This document shows, piece after piece, positions 47,601 to 57,885 of a stretch of DNA of 64,000 nt. The stretch is from Syngnathus acus (Eukaryota > Chordata > Actinopteri > Syngnathiformes > Syngnathidae). The stretch's first letter is position 1. Every line of letters starts with the position of its first letter. The stretch covers positions 15,264,501 through 15,328,500 of the forward strand of contig NC_051094.1 in assembly GCF_901709675.1 (NCBI RefSeq), given 5' to 3'. Position numbers and translations under genes: made by a program. The notes beneath the pieces are model-generated. The model searched no databases. It saw nothing but the letters and a program-made list of their open reading frames with translations, and was not told the origin of the DNA.

Positions 47601-47735
47601 ATCTAATGGTCCATTGTGTTTGCTAATTGTGTTAGAAGGCTAATGGGTGATTAGAAAGCCCTTGTGCAATTATGTTAGTTTTCATTGGAAACACTAAATT
47701 GACTGGGTGACCCCAAACTTTTGAACGGTAATGTA

Positions 47736-48434
47736 TGTTTTTTTTGTTATCACCAATATAGAGTTCTCTGGGGGCCATCGGCAACCATGAATGTCAAAAC
47801 AAGTGAAGTCTTATTATTCACAGTGTAAAAACATTTTGTCCATTCACAACAAATGCTGCTTAAAAAATGACACTCAGCCTGTGCTGACATTGTTAAAGCT
47901 CTTTCAGATCATATGCAATTTAAGACTACAGGGTTGAAAATATTACTGCAGTGGGCCATTATATTTCTGTGGGAACACAAATAGCTCAAAGTTGACTACG
48001 TATTTATCGATGATGATTTCAGTATCTGTTCTATTTGAGCCAGCATGTTTAGGGCTAGTATTGATTTTCATACAAGGCGCAAGTGAAACATTCACGGCAG
48101 CAGAATTGTGTTAGGCTCGTATTTTCTTCACAATTCTCCAGTGACATAAAATGGTTTAATGACTATAGTGATGCGTAGTCGTGATAGCGTGATGATAAAT
48201 GATCAACTCTGCTGCAGCTCGATGACTGCCTGCCTGCAGTTGCGCCCTACTGTTTCAACAAATTAAAACATCACACTGGGACACATCATAAAGGGCACTA
48301 ATGCATTCCAAGGTTTGAGATTAGTGCAGGGATATCCAACATAAGGCTCAAAGGGCCGATTACTGGATCACGAAGTAGCTGACCGCACCTTTAAATGGTA
48401 TGCAACAATCTTTTGAATATACATGACGAGACAT
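47736..48434. other. No gene recognised
   Basis: Unique sequence. A short stub near 48335-48370 (CATAAGGCTCAAAGGGCCG) may be decayed hAT end sequence. Confidence 0.4.
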
Positions 48435-49325
48435 TTGCTGTGTCCAAATTCACAAGCTGCATCCCCCGAAGGCCAGTTCGAAGGCTGGGTTCTTCGCAGT
48501 CCTGGAAGTTCCACCTCCCTGGATCGCATATGCATGCACAAGCAGAATAGCTGCATACAAATTAATGGGCAGCGTCCTTCAAGGCGGCAACGTGATGTCA
48601 TTCTCGACATGACCAGACCACACCGCCAGTGTCCAAATTCACGCAGCCTTCAATCACCATCAATAATAATCCATGGAGACGGGCCATTGGTTAAAAGGCT
48701 ATGAAAAAGAGGCCTTTGCAGCATTCATTGCTTCGCTCTTCTTCTACGCCATCCTACACGCTACTTTGACTTTTAATACATGGAGCCACCCAACGACGCC
48801 CCGATTTGTTCTTGATTTCTCAAGCAACGCCACGCCACTTGTGTCTGGAACTTCAAAGTAAATGCTCCACCGGAAACACCAAATACATGCGTAACAGAGC
48901 TTTTTCATCTTCGTTTCCGACAGCTTGGGCAAGTGGGCGTGTCAAGCGGTGTCAAATGCATTACTGTAGTAGAGAGTGGAGCAATATGGGCAAAATGGGT
49001 AAGTTTGCAAAATATTTTTTTCAACAACAGAGTGAAAAAGACAAGTGAAACAAGAATACTAATAAGTGTTACCCATGAGTCAAAGCTGAACAAATATACA
49101 TTTATCTTATACTGCTGGCTAAATGGCATGTTTAAAAATGTGTTAACTGGAAACCTTATTTATAGATGTAACCATTGGTCAAGCCACAAATTCCAAAGCA
49201 CACAAAACCTTGCATTTGAATGCTTCAATTCTTCACCTCTATGTTTGAAACCCGCTGACAGTTGTGTTTATATGTTCTGAGTTCCCGCCTTCGGAGGACG
49301 CAGCCTGTGAATTTGGAAACAGCAA
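48435..49325. mobile_element. Unclassified DNA transposon with about 39-bp inverted repeats
   Basis: The left end starts TTGCTGTGTCCAAATTCACA and the right end, reversed, TTGCTGTTTCCAAATTCACA. Homology continues through GCTGC.TCC.CCGAAGGC, about 35 of 39 positions. A further GTGTCCAAATTCACGCAGCC copy lies inside at about 48630. No target duplication is obvious (flanks GAGACAT and TTGTATG), and no transposase is recognisable. Confidence 0.65.
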
Positions 49326-49442
49326 TTGTATGCCTAAAAGGGTCTTGTGCTCCCAAGATTCATGCGTCATTAGAATTTAAGAGTTACATGTGTGGGTTGA
49401 CAAACGTAATTCAGTATTTGCAATATATTTGAAAAGCAATTA

Positions 49443-50344
49443 CCGTATTTTCCGCACTACAAGGCGCACCGGATTATAAGGGGCACCTTCAATGAATGGC
49501 CCATTTTCAAATTTTGTCCATATATAAGGCGCACCAGATTATAAGGCGCACAGAATAAATAACAACGTTGCTCACACGTTAATGCAATCACAATATAGTA
49601 ACACTCGAAATAGTGAAAACAATAACAACATATCAATAACTCAACGTTGCTCAAACGTTAATATCACACAACACACAGAATAAACACGTAAGGCTTACCG
49701 TTTTTTTCCATGTATAATGCGCAAAATGTAACTAATTTATTGTCCTAAAATCTGGGGTGCGCATTATACATGGGTACAATTTTATTTATTTATTTATTTA
49801 TTTATTTATTTTATTTTATTATCCGGATATCATACGGAGGCCGCCATTACAGATACGCTTTCTTCTCTGCTGTTCACTTCAAACACGCTCCATACGAACA
49901 CAATGCTCTCGTATCAGACGCTTGCTCGATCACCTGCTCGTTTGCTGTCACAATGTACCCTACACAAATCCGAAACATTTCTTCGCTATTGAGTTTGCTA
50001 GCGCATGCGCAGTGATACTGACCGGCAGAATAACATCCGGTTGTTCCCAAAGATGATCTTTTTTCTGAAATAATTTTACGTTTACGGACTTAAGTAGGAG
50101 TCAAAATTTGGGTGCGTATTATACATGGGTACAGGCTTTTTTCCAGCATCAACATGCCATTTTTAGGGTGCGTATTATACATGGGGGCGCATTATACATG
50201 GAAAAAACGGTACTTTAATAAATTAGTCCTCATCCACGAATCCATATTGGTCCATATATAAGGCGCACCGGATTATAAAGTGCATTGTCGGCTTTTGAGA
50301 AAATTTGAGGTTTTTAGGTGCGCCTTATAGTACGGAAAATACGG
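49443..50344. mobile_element. TA-flanked MITE (AAGGCGCACC family) with a nested MITE
   Basis: The left end is CCGTATTTTCCGCACTACAA and the right end, reversed, is CCGTATTTTCCGTACTATAA. TA flanks both sides (49441-49442 and 50345-50346). Subterminal CATATATAAGGCGCACC motifs at both ends. The element at 49698-50210 sits inside it. Confidence 0.88.
49698..50210. mobile_element. TA-flanked MITE (TGTATAATGCGC type, 513 bp), nested
   Basis: The left end begins CCGTTTTTTTCCATGTATAA and the right end, reversed, CCGTTTTTTCCATGTATAAT. TA flanks both sides (49696-49697 and 50211-50212). TGCGCATTATACATGGG motifs repeat four times. A (TTTA)n tract lies near 49780-49813. Confidence 0.88.
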
Positions 50345-50346
50345 TA

Positions 50347-51890
50347 GCCTATAGAGGGTGTTATTCTACAAGGTTTGATGAAAATTAGGTCATGTATACT
50401 GTGAGGCAATGTTTACTGCTTTTGCTCTTGGCTGAAAACATCTCACGTCAAAAGGTTACAAAAACTCCCGCATCACAATGATGGAAGGACGTTGGCAAAG
50501 GAAGAAAGGTATTCAGTGTTGTTTGAACGTGGCAATTGTCTGTCACCTCCAACTCAACTGCCTGTCAGCAGTAGCAAAGAAACTGTATTGAAAGGAAGGC
50601 TTCTAATTTTCACGTTATTGGAAGCAAGCTATTCTTCTCCCAGCTCATCATTTGGTCTATTTCTAGCTTGTGATCTTATTTTTTTATTCACATTACCACA
50701 TTACTAAGATAAGGTTGCCGTGTATTGCAGAATAGGTATTTACACCAGTTTTTTTTCAATTAAACTTCTTTCAGTCACTGAAAAAGCTTTTTTTTTGTTC
50801 AGTCTCCGTTGTCACTGCTTTTAAGTCTAGATAGGGACTTGGCCCCTTCTAAAACTTCCTGATTGACTTTTGTTCTGTTTTGGTAGTGTGTTTTGTTTGG
50901 GAGATCTTGCTACACAGTTTAATTTAATTTCAGTTTCATTGCAGCTTTCTTGAAAAATCGCAGACAAACTATAAAATTATGTGGACTTCCGAGTTCATTT
51001 TGCTATTAAAATCAGTCAGCCCCTCCCCAGAAGAAGCCATGCAAACTCGAGCCGTGACATTACCCCCACTGACTTTCACAAATGAATTTTCTTAGGAATC
51101 ATAAGCACAAACCCTTTTTTCTCAATTTCCTTAATTAAGCCTTTCCATCATACGCGTAAGGGTCACTTAATATATGTGTTTGTTTCTATTCTTTTTTTAA
51201 CAAATTCCTGACCACTTCATTTTTATCTTGCCAAAACACGATTTACATTAATTATTTGGTTAATATTTGAGAGCATTTCCATGTCTTAGGGTCAACATCA
51301 TTGTTAACCTCTGTATTCGTCTTTTTACCTCAAACGTTTTCAGTCGACAGCAATTGAAAAAATGAATTCTGAAATTGTGTAAAGTGACTACTTCTCCAAT
51401 ATTGTTCAAGTGGATCAGTTTGTGTCTACAAACGGAGGAAAACCTTGACGAATCGTTATGGTTTCAAGACAAGCAGCCAGCTTTTTATTACCCCAGTGAA
51501 TAACAAGGAACCCATTGTTTCCTTAAGGGTAAATTTGTAAAATATATTTATGAATGAAATAATATTCCACTCTCACATTTTAATTCTAGTATATCATCCC
51601 AATTGGCAATGAACCCGTATGCCTGTTGCACCGCGTACAGCGCCAGATGGGGTGACGGATTTAAGACATATATACTTTAATAATAATAATAATAATACAT
51701 TCTAAAAAGGGTTGATTGTAATTCAACACTAGAATGTGGAGAAGATCGAGAAGATAGTGTGAACTTTGTAAACAGTGACGGCGTGGCCAATCAATAGATT
51801 AAACTCGGCTGCGCATCGGGACACAACTCAAAATGATAAAAGAGCCTGAAAAAAGAGAGTGAGCTTCAAAATTCACAAGGAAAAATTACT
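50347..51890. other. No gene recognised
   Basis: Unique AT-rich DNA inside the inferred intron, with a short (AAT)n tract near 51679. A weak conserved-element signal cannot be judged without an alignment. Confidence 0.45.
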
Positions 51891-52046
51891 GTAATTTATA
51901 TTTCCAGAATCCCACGTCTTCGCCGCTTCGCGCATTTTGCACAAGTGTAATGGTGCGTAACCACAGGAATGGCACATCCAGGGGGATTATTATTCAAAAC
52001 AGTCACCGAAGTGTCCATGCAAAGTGGCTACAGAAATCCTTCTTAC

Positions 52047-52131
52047 CTTTGGAGATGGCAGATGACATGCAATACAGAAAAAGTAGAAGACCCGCCGTGT
52101 AAAGGTGGCGTCCTTTCTTCAGCGCACCCAT
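52047..52131 (-). CDS. First coding exon (signal peptide) of an unidentified secreted or membrane protein
   Basis: The exon reads MGALKKGRHLYTAGLLLFLY, then CMSSAISK plus one base (85 nt), and meets a consensus donor, AAAG/GTAAGA, at 52046. The peptide has a basic N-region (KKGRH), a hydrophobic core (LYTAGLLLFLYCM) and a small-residue C-region (SSAIS), so it is a classic signal peptide. The start has G at -3 and G at +4, and it is the first ATG in its frame downstream of a CpG-containing leader. The intron phase is 1, which is common after signal-peptide exons of modular extracellular proteins such as Ig-superfamily members. No further exon is visible, and I do not recognise the gene. The chance of a random signal-like frame with a perfect donor remains. 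Confidence 0.6.
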
Positions 52132-52480
52132 GCCGACGCGTAGTGGTCCACAGTTATACGAGACTGGCTGTTCGCAGGACCTCCGCTCCCCACCCTTGCC
52201 GCCACCTCCTTGCTGGACGAGTCCAGACCTCGCAAGTTCCGTCTTTAGAGACGGCACGTATAGCTCTGATTGAAAGAGATGAGCTTAAGTGCTGAACAGC
52301 TGAAGGAAAGAGAAAAAGCATCTTCTCTTTTCTTTGGTTGCGGGTTTGTGCGCAGCGCCTCCTCGAAGCAGGATTCACCATGCCGGAGCCTGCCTCACGC
52401 TTAACCAATGGCAACTGAGGGAGACAGAGAGGAGGAGACCATACGACAAGTGGACCTAATCAAAGACCGATTACGATGGG
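52132..52480 (-). promoter_or_regulatory. Probable 5' leader and core promoter region of the exon at 52131
   Basis: GC content and CpG density rise above the surroundings, especially at 52120-52390. A CCAAT motif is at 52405-52409, about 275 bp upstream of the ATG. No TATA box is obvious, as in many CpG-type promoters. The transcription start is not determinable. Confidence 0.4.
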
Positions 52481-53170
52481 AGTCTGTTCACGATACACCG
52501 TTTGATTGTGACTCAGCAATGGCTAATTACACTACAAATAACGAGTGAAGTTTATTTGCTAAAAGAAACTTGGAATGTTTTTCCACTCAAAAATTATATA
52601 TATATTTTTTTTTACAAGTTTTGGAATAAAAGTCTTAAAAATAAAAATAAAAATCAAGTATTGAGAACCAAACAGACTAACAGCATTGAATGGATGGTGC
52701 AGGTAGAAATCTGGCTGTTTTACAACCAAGAGGCTGTGGACATTGGCTTTTTTTCTCTCTCAAATAAACTAGTAACATTTACCCAAAAGCTCTCTAAAAT
52801 TTACTTCAAATTTCTAAGTGAGAAAAAACCTTTCTAGGTTTCTTTCAAGTGAGCTTTTTTTTACAGTTGATGTTATGAAATGTTACATTCAAGATCACAG
52901 ACAGTGAATTGATTTGTTTGCTAAAATTATACTATAGTGTCAAAAAAAATGAAATGATTATATTTTATTTTAAACTAAAGAACAATAAGTGCTATAGACC
53001 TATGGTACAGAGTAAAGTGTGTTATGTAAGCGGTTGTCACAAAGGGCATCATTCAATACTATACTGACTTTCAGTATGAATAGAAAATATATGGAGCAAA
53101 GTAAATACTACCTATTTATGCTTGAAGTGGCTGAGAAAATCACGATTGAACAATTCATCTGGTCTGTCTG

Positions 53171-53434
53171 AAATAATCAAATCAAGTGAAATTTATTTAT
53201 ATTACCCTTAAGCACAAAAACATCTCAAAGGCCACAGTTGACAATTATTCTCAACATCCCTCAGTCTTTAGCCCCAGGAGGGCAAGGAAAAAGTCACAAA
53301 ACTCCAACTGGGAAACAATGAGAAACCTTGAGAAGGGACCGCAGATGGGAGAATCCCCCTTCCATCTAGCCCCCCATCCCCAGCCGAGGGGGAGAGACCG
53401 TGAACTGCAGCCAAATCGGCGTTGTAAATTTTAA
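53171..53434 (+). repeat. Interspersed repeat (GGACCGCAGATGGGAG type)
   Basis: GCCACAGTTGACAATTATTC, CAGGAGGGCAAGGAAAAAG, CAACTGGGAAACAATGA and GGGACCGCAGATGGGAGAAT recur in order at 62925-63150. It begins with a TTTATTTATATTA block typical of abundant fish retroelement tails. The class is not settled. Confidence 0.7.
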
Positions 53435-53529
53435 CTATTGTTTTAAAAAATTGTAACTTTTTTTAAGTGTGCCAAATGACAAAGCATCATGGGAATTGAG
53501 TCAAGATTTTTTTTTACATAGCCACCTTG

Positions 53530-54115
53530 TCATCTCCTCCTCATGCTGTTTACCAGCCTGGTCACATTTTGCTGTGGAATGGCCAGCCAATCCTCAACTA
53601 GAAGTGTTGAAAGTCAACCAGCATTTTTATGTTAGTCACTAGGCAACATACAAACTGATCCCACAAGTGTTCAACTGGATTCAAGTCTGTATTGTACTTA
53701 CAGCAGGCTGTTCAGTCCTCTCCACTTCCAAATTCTTGAAGTACTCTGATTATCCTGGCTCTGTGGGAGACAGTGTTGTGATCCTGGAGGATAGGATGAA
53801 ATCCCAGATTCTGGGGATGTAAAATTGCTGCCGGCTCCAGAATCTCATTCCAAGATCTGTGCAGCAAAGTGCGTAGTGTAGTGATCATGCTTTGATCCTG
53901 CTATCCAGCATCTGCAGCCAGAAGCTTCATCCAAAACTGAATATTACATTGCCCAACATTGTTTTGTTCTGCTGAAAATTTAATCTCTTAATTGTACCGC
54001 ATGGGCAAATTCAATTTACACTCTGAAGAGAGCTGTCACGGTTGGGACTGTGCCATTGCATTGTGCCCAATTGCATGTTGGGTTTAGTGCCTTGCTCAGT
54101 GCAATTTCAACTGTG
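53530..54115 (-). pseudogene. Fossil Tc1/mariner DDE transposase
   Basis: On the minus strand one frame reads RSWNEILEPAAILHPQNLGF, HPILQDHNTVSHRARIIRVL and QEFGSGED. After a stop, YNTDLNPVEHLWDQF lies at about 53690-53650. This matches the family pattern in which the second catalytic Asp sits in a LQDNA.PHTA motif and the third acidic residue in SPDLNPIEHLWD. Farther upstream, near 54040, GTGCCATTGCATTGTGCCC keeps weaker similarity. Several stops and indels show it has been neutral for a long time. No terminal repeats are seen. Confidence 0.7.
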
Positions 54116-54552
54116 AACAGGATGAACTGGCCTCTCACTAGATTTTTTTTTTTTATCTTGCAGCATAACAAAAGCCCAAAGCTCATCAATTAGTGTGCGC
54201 AATCTAGTGAATATGTACTGTAAATTATGCATGGGCGTTTTCAGGTTTCAGGATTTGCCCAGAGATTCTTGAATCACTGAACTATGCATTAGTCTTCTGC
54301 AATACAAGGTTTTGATCGTGGATGAATGCCAGGAGAAGATTTTGCTAGGTTTAAAAGCTGGTTACAGTTTAATGAACAATCCACAAACTTGAGTCGTGGA
54401 TTGAGAGCAGTCAAACCCGTTTTATAAATCACTGACAAACGTTGCGCGTCTGTATGGGCTAGTATAATTTACAAATACAAATCTGTCCATCTCATGCATA
54501 TTGAATAAACATCATGTGAGTGTGATAAAACCTGTCGTGGTGTGGGAACTTT

Positions 54553-54575
54553 AAGATAAGATAAGATAAGATAAG
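54553..54575. repeat. (GATAA)n short tandem repeat
   Basis: Four to five units. Confidence 0.9.
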
Positions 54576-56115
54576 CAATATATAAACACACAAAGGAGGC
54601 CACTACTATTTTTTTTCATCATTTCAAAACGGCATAATGGTATGAAATGCACTTTCAAAGAAAAAAAGTGTTATATAACAGGTACACAGTCATTACAGTA
54701 AGCATAATTAGGCAACCCAGATGGTTGCTTGATGATGAAGTACAGACTAAGCAATATTTTCAAGTAAAAATTTAGTTATTGTGTAGTTTTTCATGAAAAC
54801 CTGCAGTGTTTATGATTGAATGGTGTTAATTTTTATCTTGTACAGCTGGATTTCCTATACTTTCTGTTTTTGATGAGGTGTTTAATTTTTTTTTCATTTG
54901 CATATTTGCCTGATAAAACATGATGCCTTTATTGTCTGTCAGCAGTCTTCGTTTAGAGAGTATGTGTAGAAGAAAGGAGCTGTGCCAACTCTGTCGGAAT
55001 GTTGGAGGGGGATGCATGGCTTAATATGTCTGGAAAAGGATCTTGTACAGCAACCCCCACAGATGGTTGATTATAATTGCTTCATGGGAGCTAATAAATT
55101 GTCTTCTGTCCCTTTTCCTGAGCTCAGCTAAACAAAAGGGATGACTTTTTCTCATTTAATTATTATTTGGTTCCAGGTCAAACTGCCACGATGATAAATC
55201 TTTGAATAAACGTAAAGGTATTGTTCTGAGTTTAAAAAAAAATAATGTATCTGAATGGCATAAGGTCTTTTCACTTCAGGTGGTGATACTTCTGTTTATG
55301 TAGTCATAGGAGTTAATTTTGTCTTCTTTTAAGTTCAATAGATGTTTTTTTTTTCTTTTAGCCAGACAATGGGCTTCTTTTTAACCTCTACAAGTTTTGA
55401 CATCTGCCGTCTTCTTCGAAAGTTCGAAAATTCCTCTTGATCATTTCTCAGCTGTCCCTAAAGGGAAACAAATCTCAAGTCCCGTTTTTTAGGAGAACAT
55501 AGTATAAAAAACAAATTCTATTTCCTTTGTTGTGTAGTCTAACTCTGATTATTTAAAATTGTCTCGGTTGGTGACTTGAATAGACAAGGGAGGAGAGATG
55601 ACGGATGAGGAAGGAAAAGAAACTTTAAGTCAGCAGTACGAAAAAAAAAACCCGTTAGAATCCTCACTTGGTGACACTTTCACAGTTTGAATGGGTACGA
55701 CCGACCAAAGAAGACCAAGAATACTTAATGAATATATTATTACCTCTGGTCTTGTACTTGTTTCTGCAAATTGAACATAGGTCATGATACAAATAAAACC
55801 TTAGCAATGTAACGTAAACAAAAGCTGGAAAAACTGGTAGGTGAGAAAAAAGTGGAGGTTAAATGAAGTCACAGCTCTACTTAGACAAACAGTCCAAGTA
55901 CACCTTTCAGTATGTATGCACCATTTTATGTGATACTACAAGAATAATCGGCCTAGTTTGAGCCGATGTTGATTATCATGAAAAGAGCTATATTTGGCCA
56001 ATTTAATCGGCAGAACGATAATCGGTCAGGCCTTAGTTTGAACTGGTAATAATGCCCAAGCCCTAGGCCGCAAACATTTGGTCAAGTGTTTTTCACAAAT
56101 TTTCGTCACTTAAAT
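54576..56115. other. No gene recognised
   Basis: Unique AT-rich sequence. Near 55945-56030 ATAATCGGCCTAGTTTGAGC and CGATAATCGGTCAGG suggest the subterminal part of a small DNA element, not resolved. Confidence 0.4.
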
Positions 56116-56205
56116 GTTGTACAGAGGCTGAGATCAACCGGAGTCAAATTCCTTGTTTGGCATGCACAAACTTGGCCAATAAAGCTGATTCTGATTCTGA
56201 AATCC
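56116..56205 (+). mobile_element. CR1/L2-group LINE 3' end
   Basis: TCAAATTCCTTGTTTGGCAT, then AAACTTGGCCAATAAAGCTG and the tail GATTCTGATTCTGA. From memory this is the conserved 3' UTR end and short tandem tail of CR1/L2/Rex1-group fish LINEs. No coding part remains. Confidence 0.7.
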
Positions 56206-56640
56206 AGGGTGGCAACCCTACTGTAAGCCACCATTAGCACTGAACATTAACAAAAAAAAAACTTAGAGAAAAGAGCCCGGTTTTGCTCATTGTCTTTGAA
56301 TGAGATGTTCTGATTTTAGTCATCTATATTTTACCTTAATTGAATGGTACTTTCACTTTTTAAGATAAAAGCTGGGTGTTGCGCCAGCGGTTTTTGTATA
56401 CAGTGCACCACAGAAATTTGCACACTGGAGAGTGTTTATTTTTTACATTTTGCTTGACAAATGAACTCTTTATGGTTTTGTAAGCCAAACTTAATTGCTG
56501 ACATGTTTTCAAAAATTTCAAGGGTGCTGCATCTCCAGTCAACAACAGCTACTCTGTGTGCAGGGCTCATGGCAATCCAGACAACACAGGTAAGGAACCG
56601 CAGCACCTGCATTCTGCGTTTCTCACTTATCACAGTATTA

Positions 56641-57051
56641 CCGTATTTTCCGGACTATAAGGCGCACCGGACTATAAGGCGCACCTTCAATGAATGGCCC
56701 ATATTAAAATGTTGTCCTTATATAAGGCGCACCGGACTATAAGGCGCAACATTAATGCATCATGTCAGATTTTTAATCCAAATCAAATCATTCTTTATTT
56801 TATCTTTTTTATTTCAACTTCAGACGCGACAAATTACTTTATGATCACAAAATAATGATCATAGTCTTTTTGATTCATGATTCATACTCTTCAGCGGGCC
56901 ACTTATGATTGATTTCATGACACAATGCTTCGGGCCAGTTTAAATTTAGGAATTTGGTCCATATATAAGGCCCACCGGACTATAAGGGACACTGTCGGCT
57001 TTTGAGAAAATTTTAGGTTTTTAGGTGCGCCTTATAGTCCGGAAAATACGG
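56641..57051. mobile_element. TA-flanked MITE (AAGGCGCACC family, 411 bp)
   Basis: The left end is CCGTATTTTCCGGACTATAA and the right end, reversed, is identical for 20 bases. TA flanks both sides (56639-56640 and 57052-57053). GGCGCACCGGACTATAAGGC repeats at both ends. The interior has a remnant of hAT-like GCGGGCCACTTATGATTG sequence. Near-identical ends suggest recent activity. Confidence 0.92.
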
Positions 57052-57353
57052 TACTTGCTTGGTCTCGACCAGTCTTGATAAAAAATATCCGCCCTATCCA
57101 AGACTGAGACAAAACTGAATAAAAATTCAAATGAAACCAAGACCCTTAAAGCGGAAGTCAACCCTATAGATTTTTTAAACACTGTATGTGTAAGCAACGG
57201 TAAAGCCTGGTATTCTGTTTCACATGACATTTCTGGAATTAGGGTTAGACACAAGTAAGGCACATGTTGCGACTTGAGAGCAAAAATGACGCCTCCCTAA
57301 GGCGAGTTAATGCCATGTTTTGAAAGTATTTTTGAGAAAATACTTGGTAGACA

Positions 57354-57580
57354 GGGTGGCACGGTGACGCACTGGTTAGCACGTCCGCCTTACAGTTTGG
57401 AGGGTGCGGGTCAGCCGATTGGGCAAATTGCCCATAAGTGTGAGTGGAGATGGTTGTTTGTCTCTACGTGCCCTGCGATTCGCTGGCTTCAGAGTGTCTC
57501 CCGCCCACTGCCCGATGGCAGCTGGTATAGGCTCCAGCCCGCCCATGACCACCGTGGGGACATGTGGTACTGAGTAGACT
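57354..57580 (+). mobile_element. GGATGG-tail SINE, internally deleted
   Basis: GGTGGCACGGTGACGCACTG and GTTAGCACGTCCGCCTTACA form the tRNA-like head. The B box and first body segment are missing. Then CAAATTGCCCATAAGTGTGA, GTGCCCTGCGATTCGCTGGC and GCTGGTATAGGCTCCAGCCC follow. Confidence 0.7.
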
Positions 57581-57612
57581 AAACATTGAGAAAAAAAAAA
57601 CACCGTTAAGTA

Positions 57613-57883
57613 CCCTACTTTCTGGACTATAAGGCGCTACTATTTGCTCAAAATTGGAATCCTGCATCTTATATGTGCTGCTTATCTAGGGATTTTTCAT
57701 GATTTTTATGATATTGAAAAGGATTTGTTTTGTTAATACAGGTAATAGAAATGAGGACAGTTTATTTAAAACACCTGCGGCTTATAGTCCAGTGCGACTA
57801 ATATATTAACAAAACAGGATTTCCCCCTAAATTTAGCTGGTGCGGTTTATATTCAGTCGCGCCTTATAGTCCAGAAATTATGG
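57613..57883. mobile_element. TA-flanked MITE (271 bp)
   Basis: The left end is CCCTACTTTCTGGACTATAA and the right end, reversed, CCATAATTTCTGGACTATAA. TA flanks both sides (57611-57612 and 57884-57885). Inner CGGCTTATAGTCCAGTGCG and CGGTTTATATTCAGTCGCG motifs repeat. Diverged ends imply an old copy. Confidence 0.85.
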
Positions 57884-57885
57884 TA

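Larger units (their letters stand above)
44491..47733. mobile_element. Tc1-like element, non-autonomous, split by three nested insertions
   Basis: The right end is CTTTTGAACGGTAATG followed by TA (47734-47735), preceded by GGGTGACCCCAAA. The left end is CATTTTACCGTTCAAAAG, where a (GT)n array interrupts the terminus. Original element sequence is visible between insertions: 44840-44909 (GTGGTAAATGACTATTCTAG), 46747-46800 and 47601-47733 (TTAGAAGGCTAATGGGTGAT). From memory these match the ends of a common fish Tc1 transposon. The transposase is absent. Confidence 0.75.
1..52046 (-). other. Inferred first intron (part) of an unidentified host gene
   Basis: This is an inference from the GTAAGA donor at 52046-52041 (minus strand) following the signal-peptide exon. 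I found no acceptor-exon pair with convincing coding sequence between there and position 1. The stretch is AT-rich, heavy in transposons and microsatellites, and otherwise non-coding, as large teleost introns are. An unrecognised small exon cannot be excluded. Confidence 0.35.

Noticed and set aside
48423-48932. Overlapping frames on both strands
   Set aside because: They fall inside the long-TIR element and show no transposase motifs.
52154-52414. 86-codon minus-strand frame starting upstream of the signal-peptide exon
   Set aside because: It is in another frame through the GC-rich leader, lacks domain features and is better read as 5' untranslated sequence.
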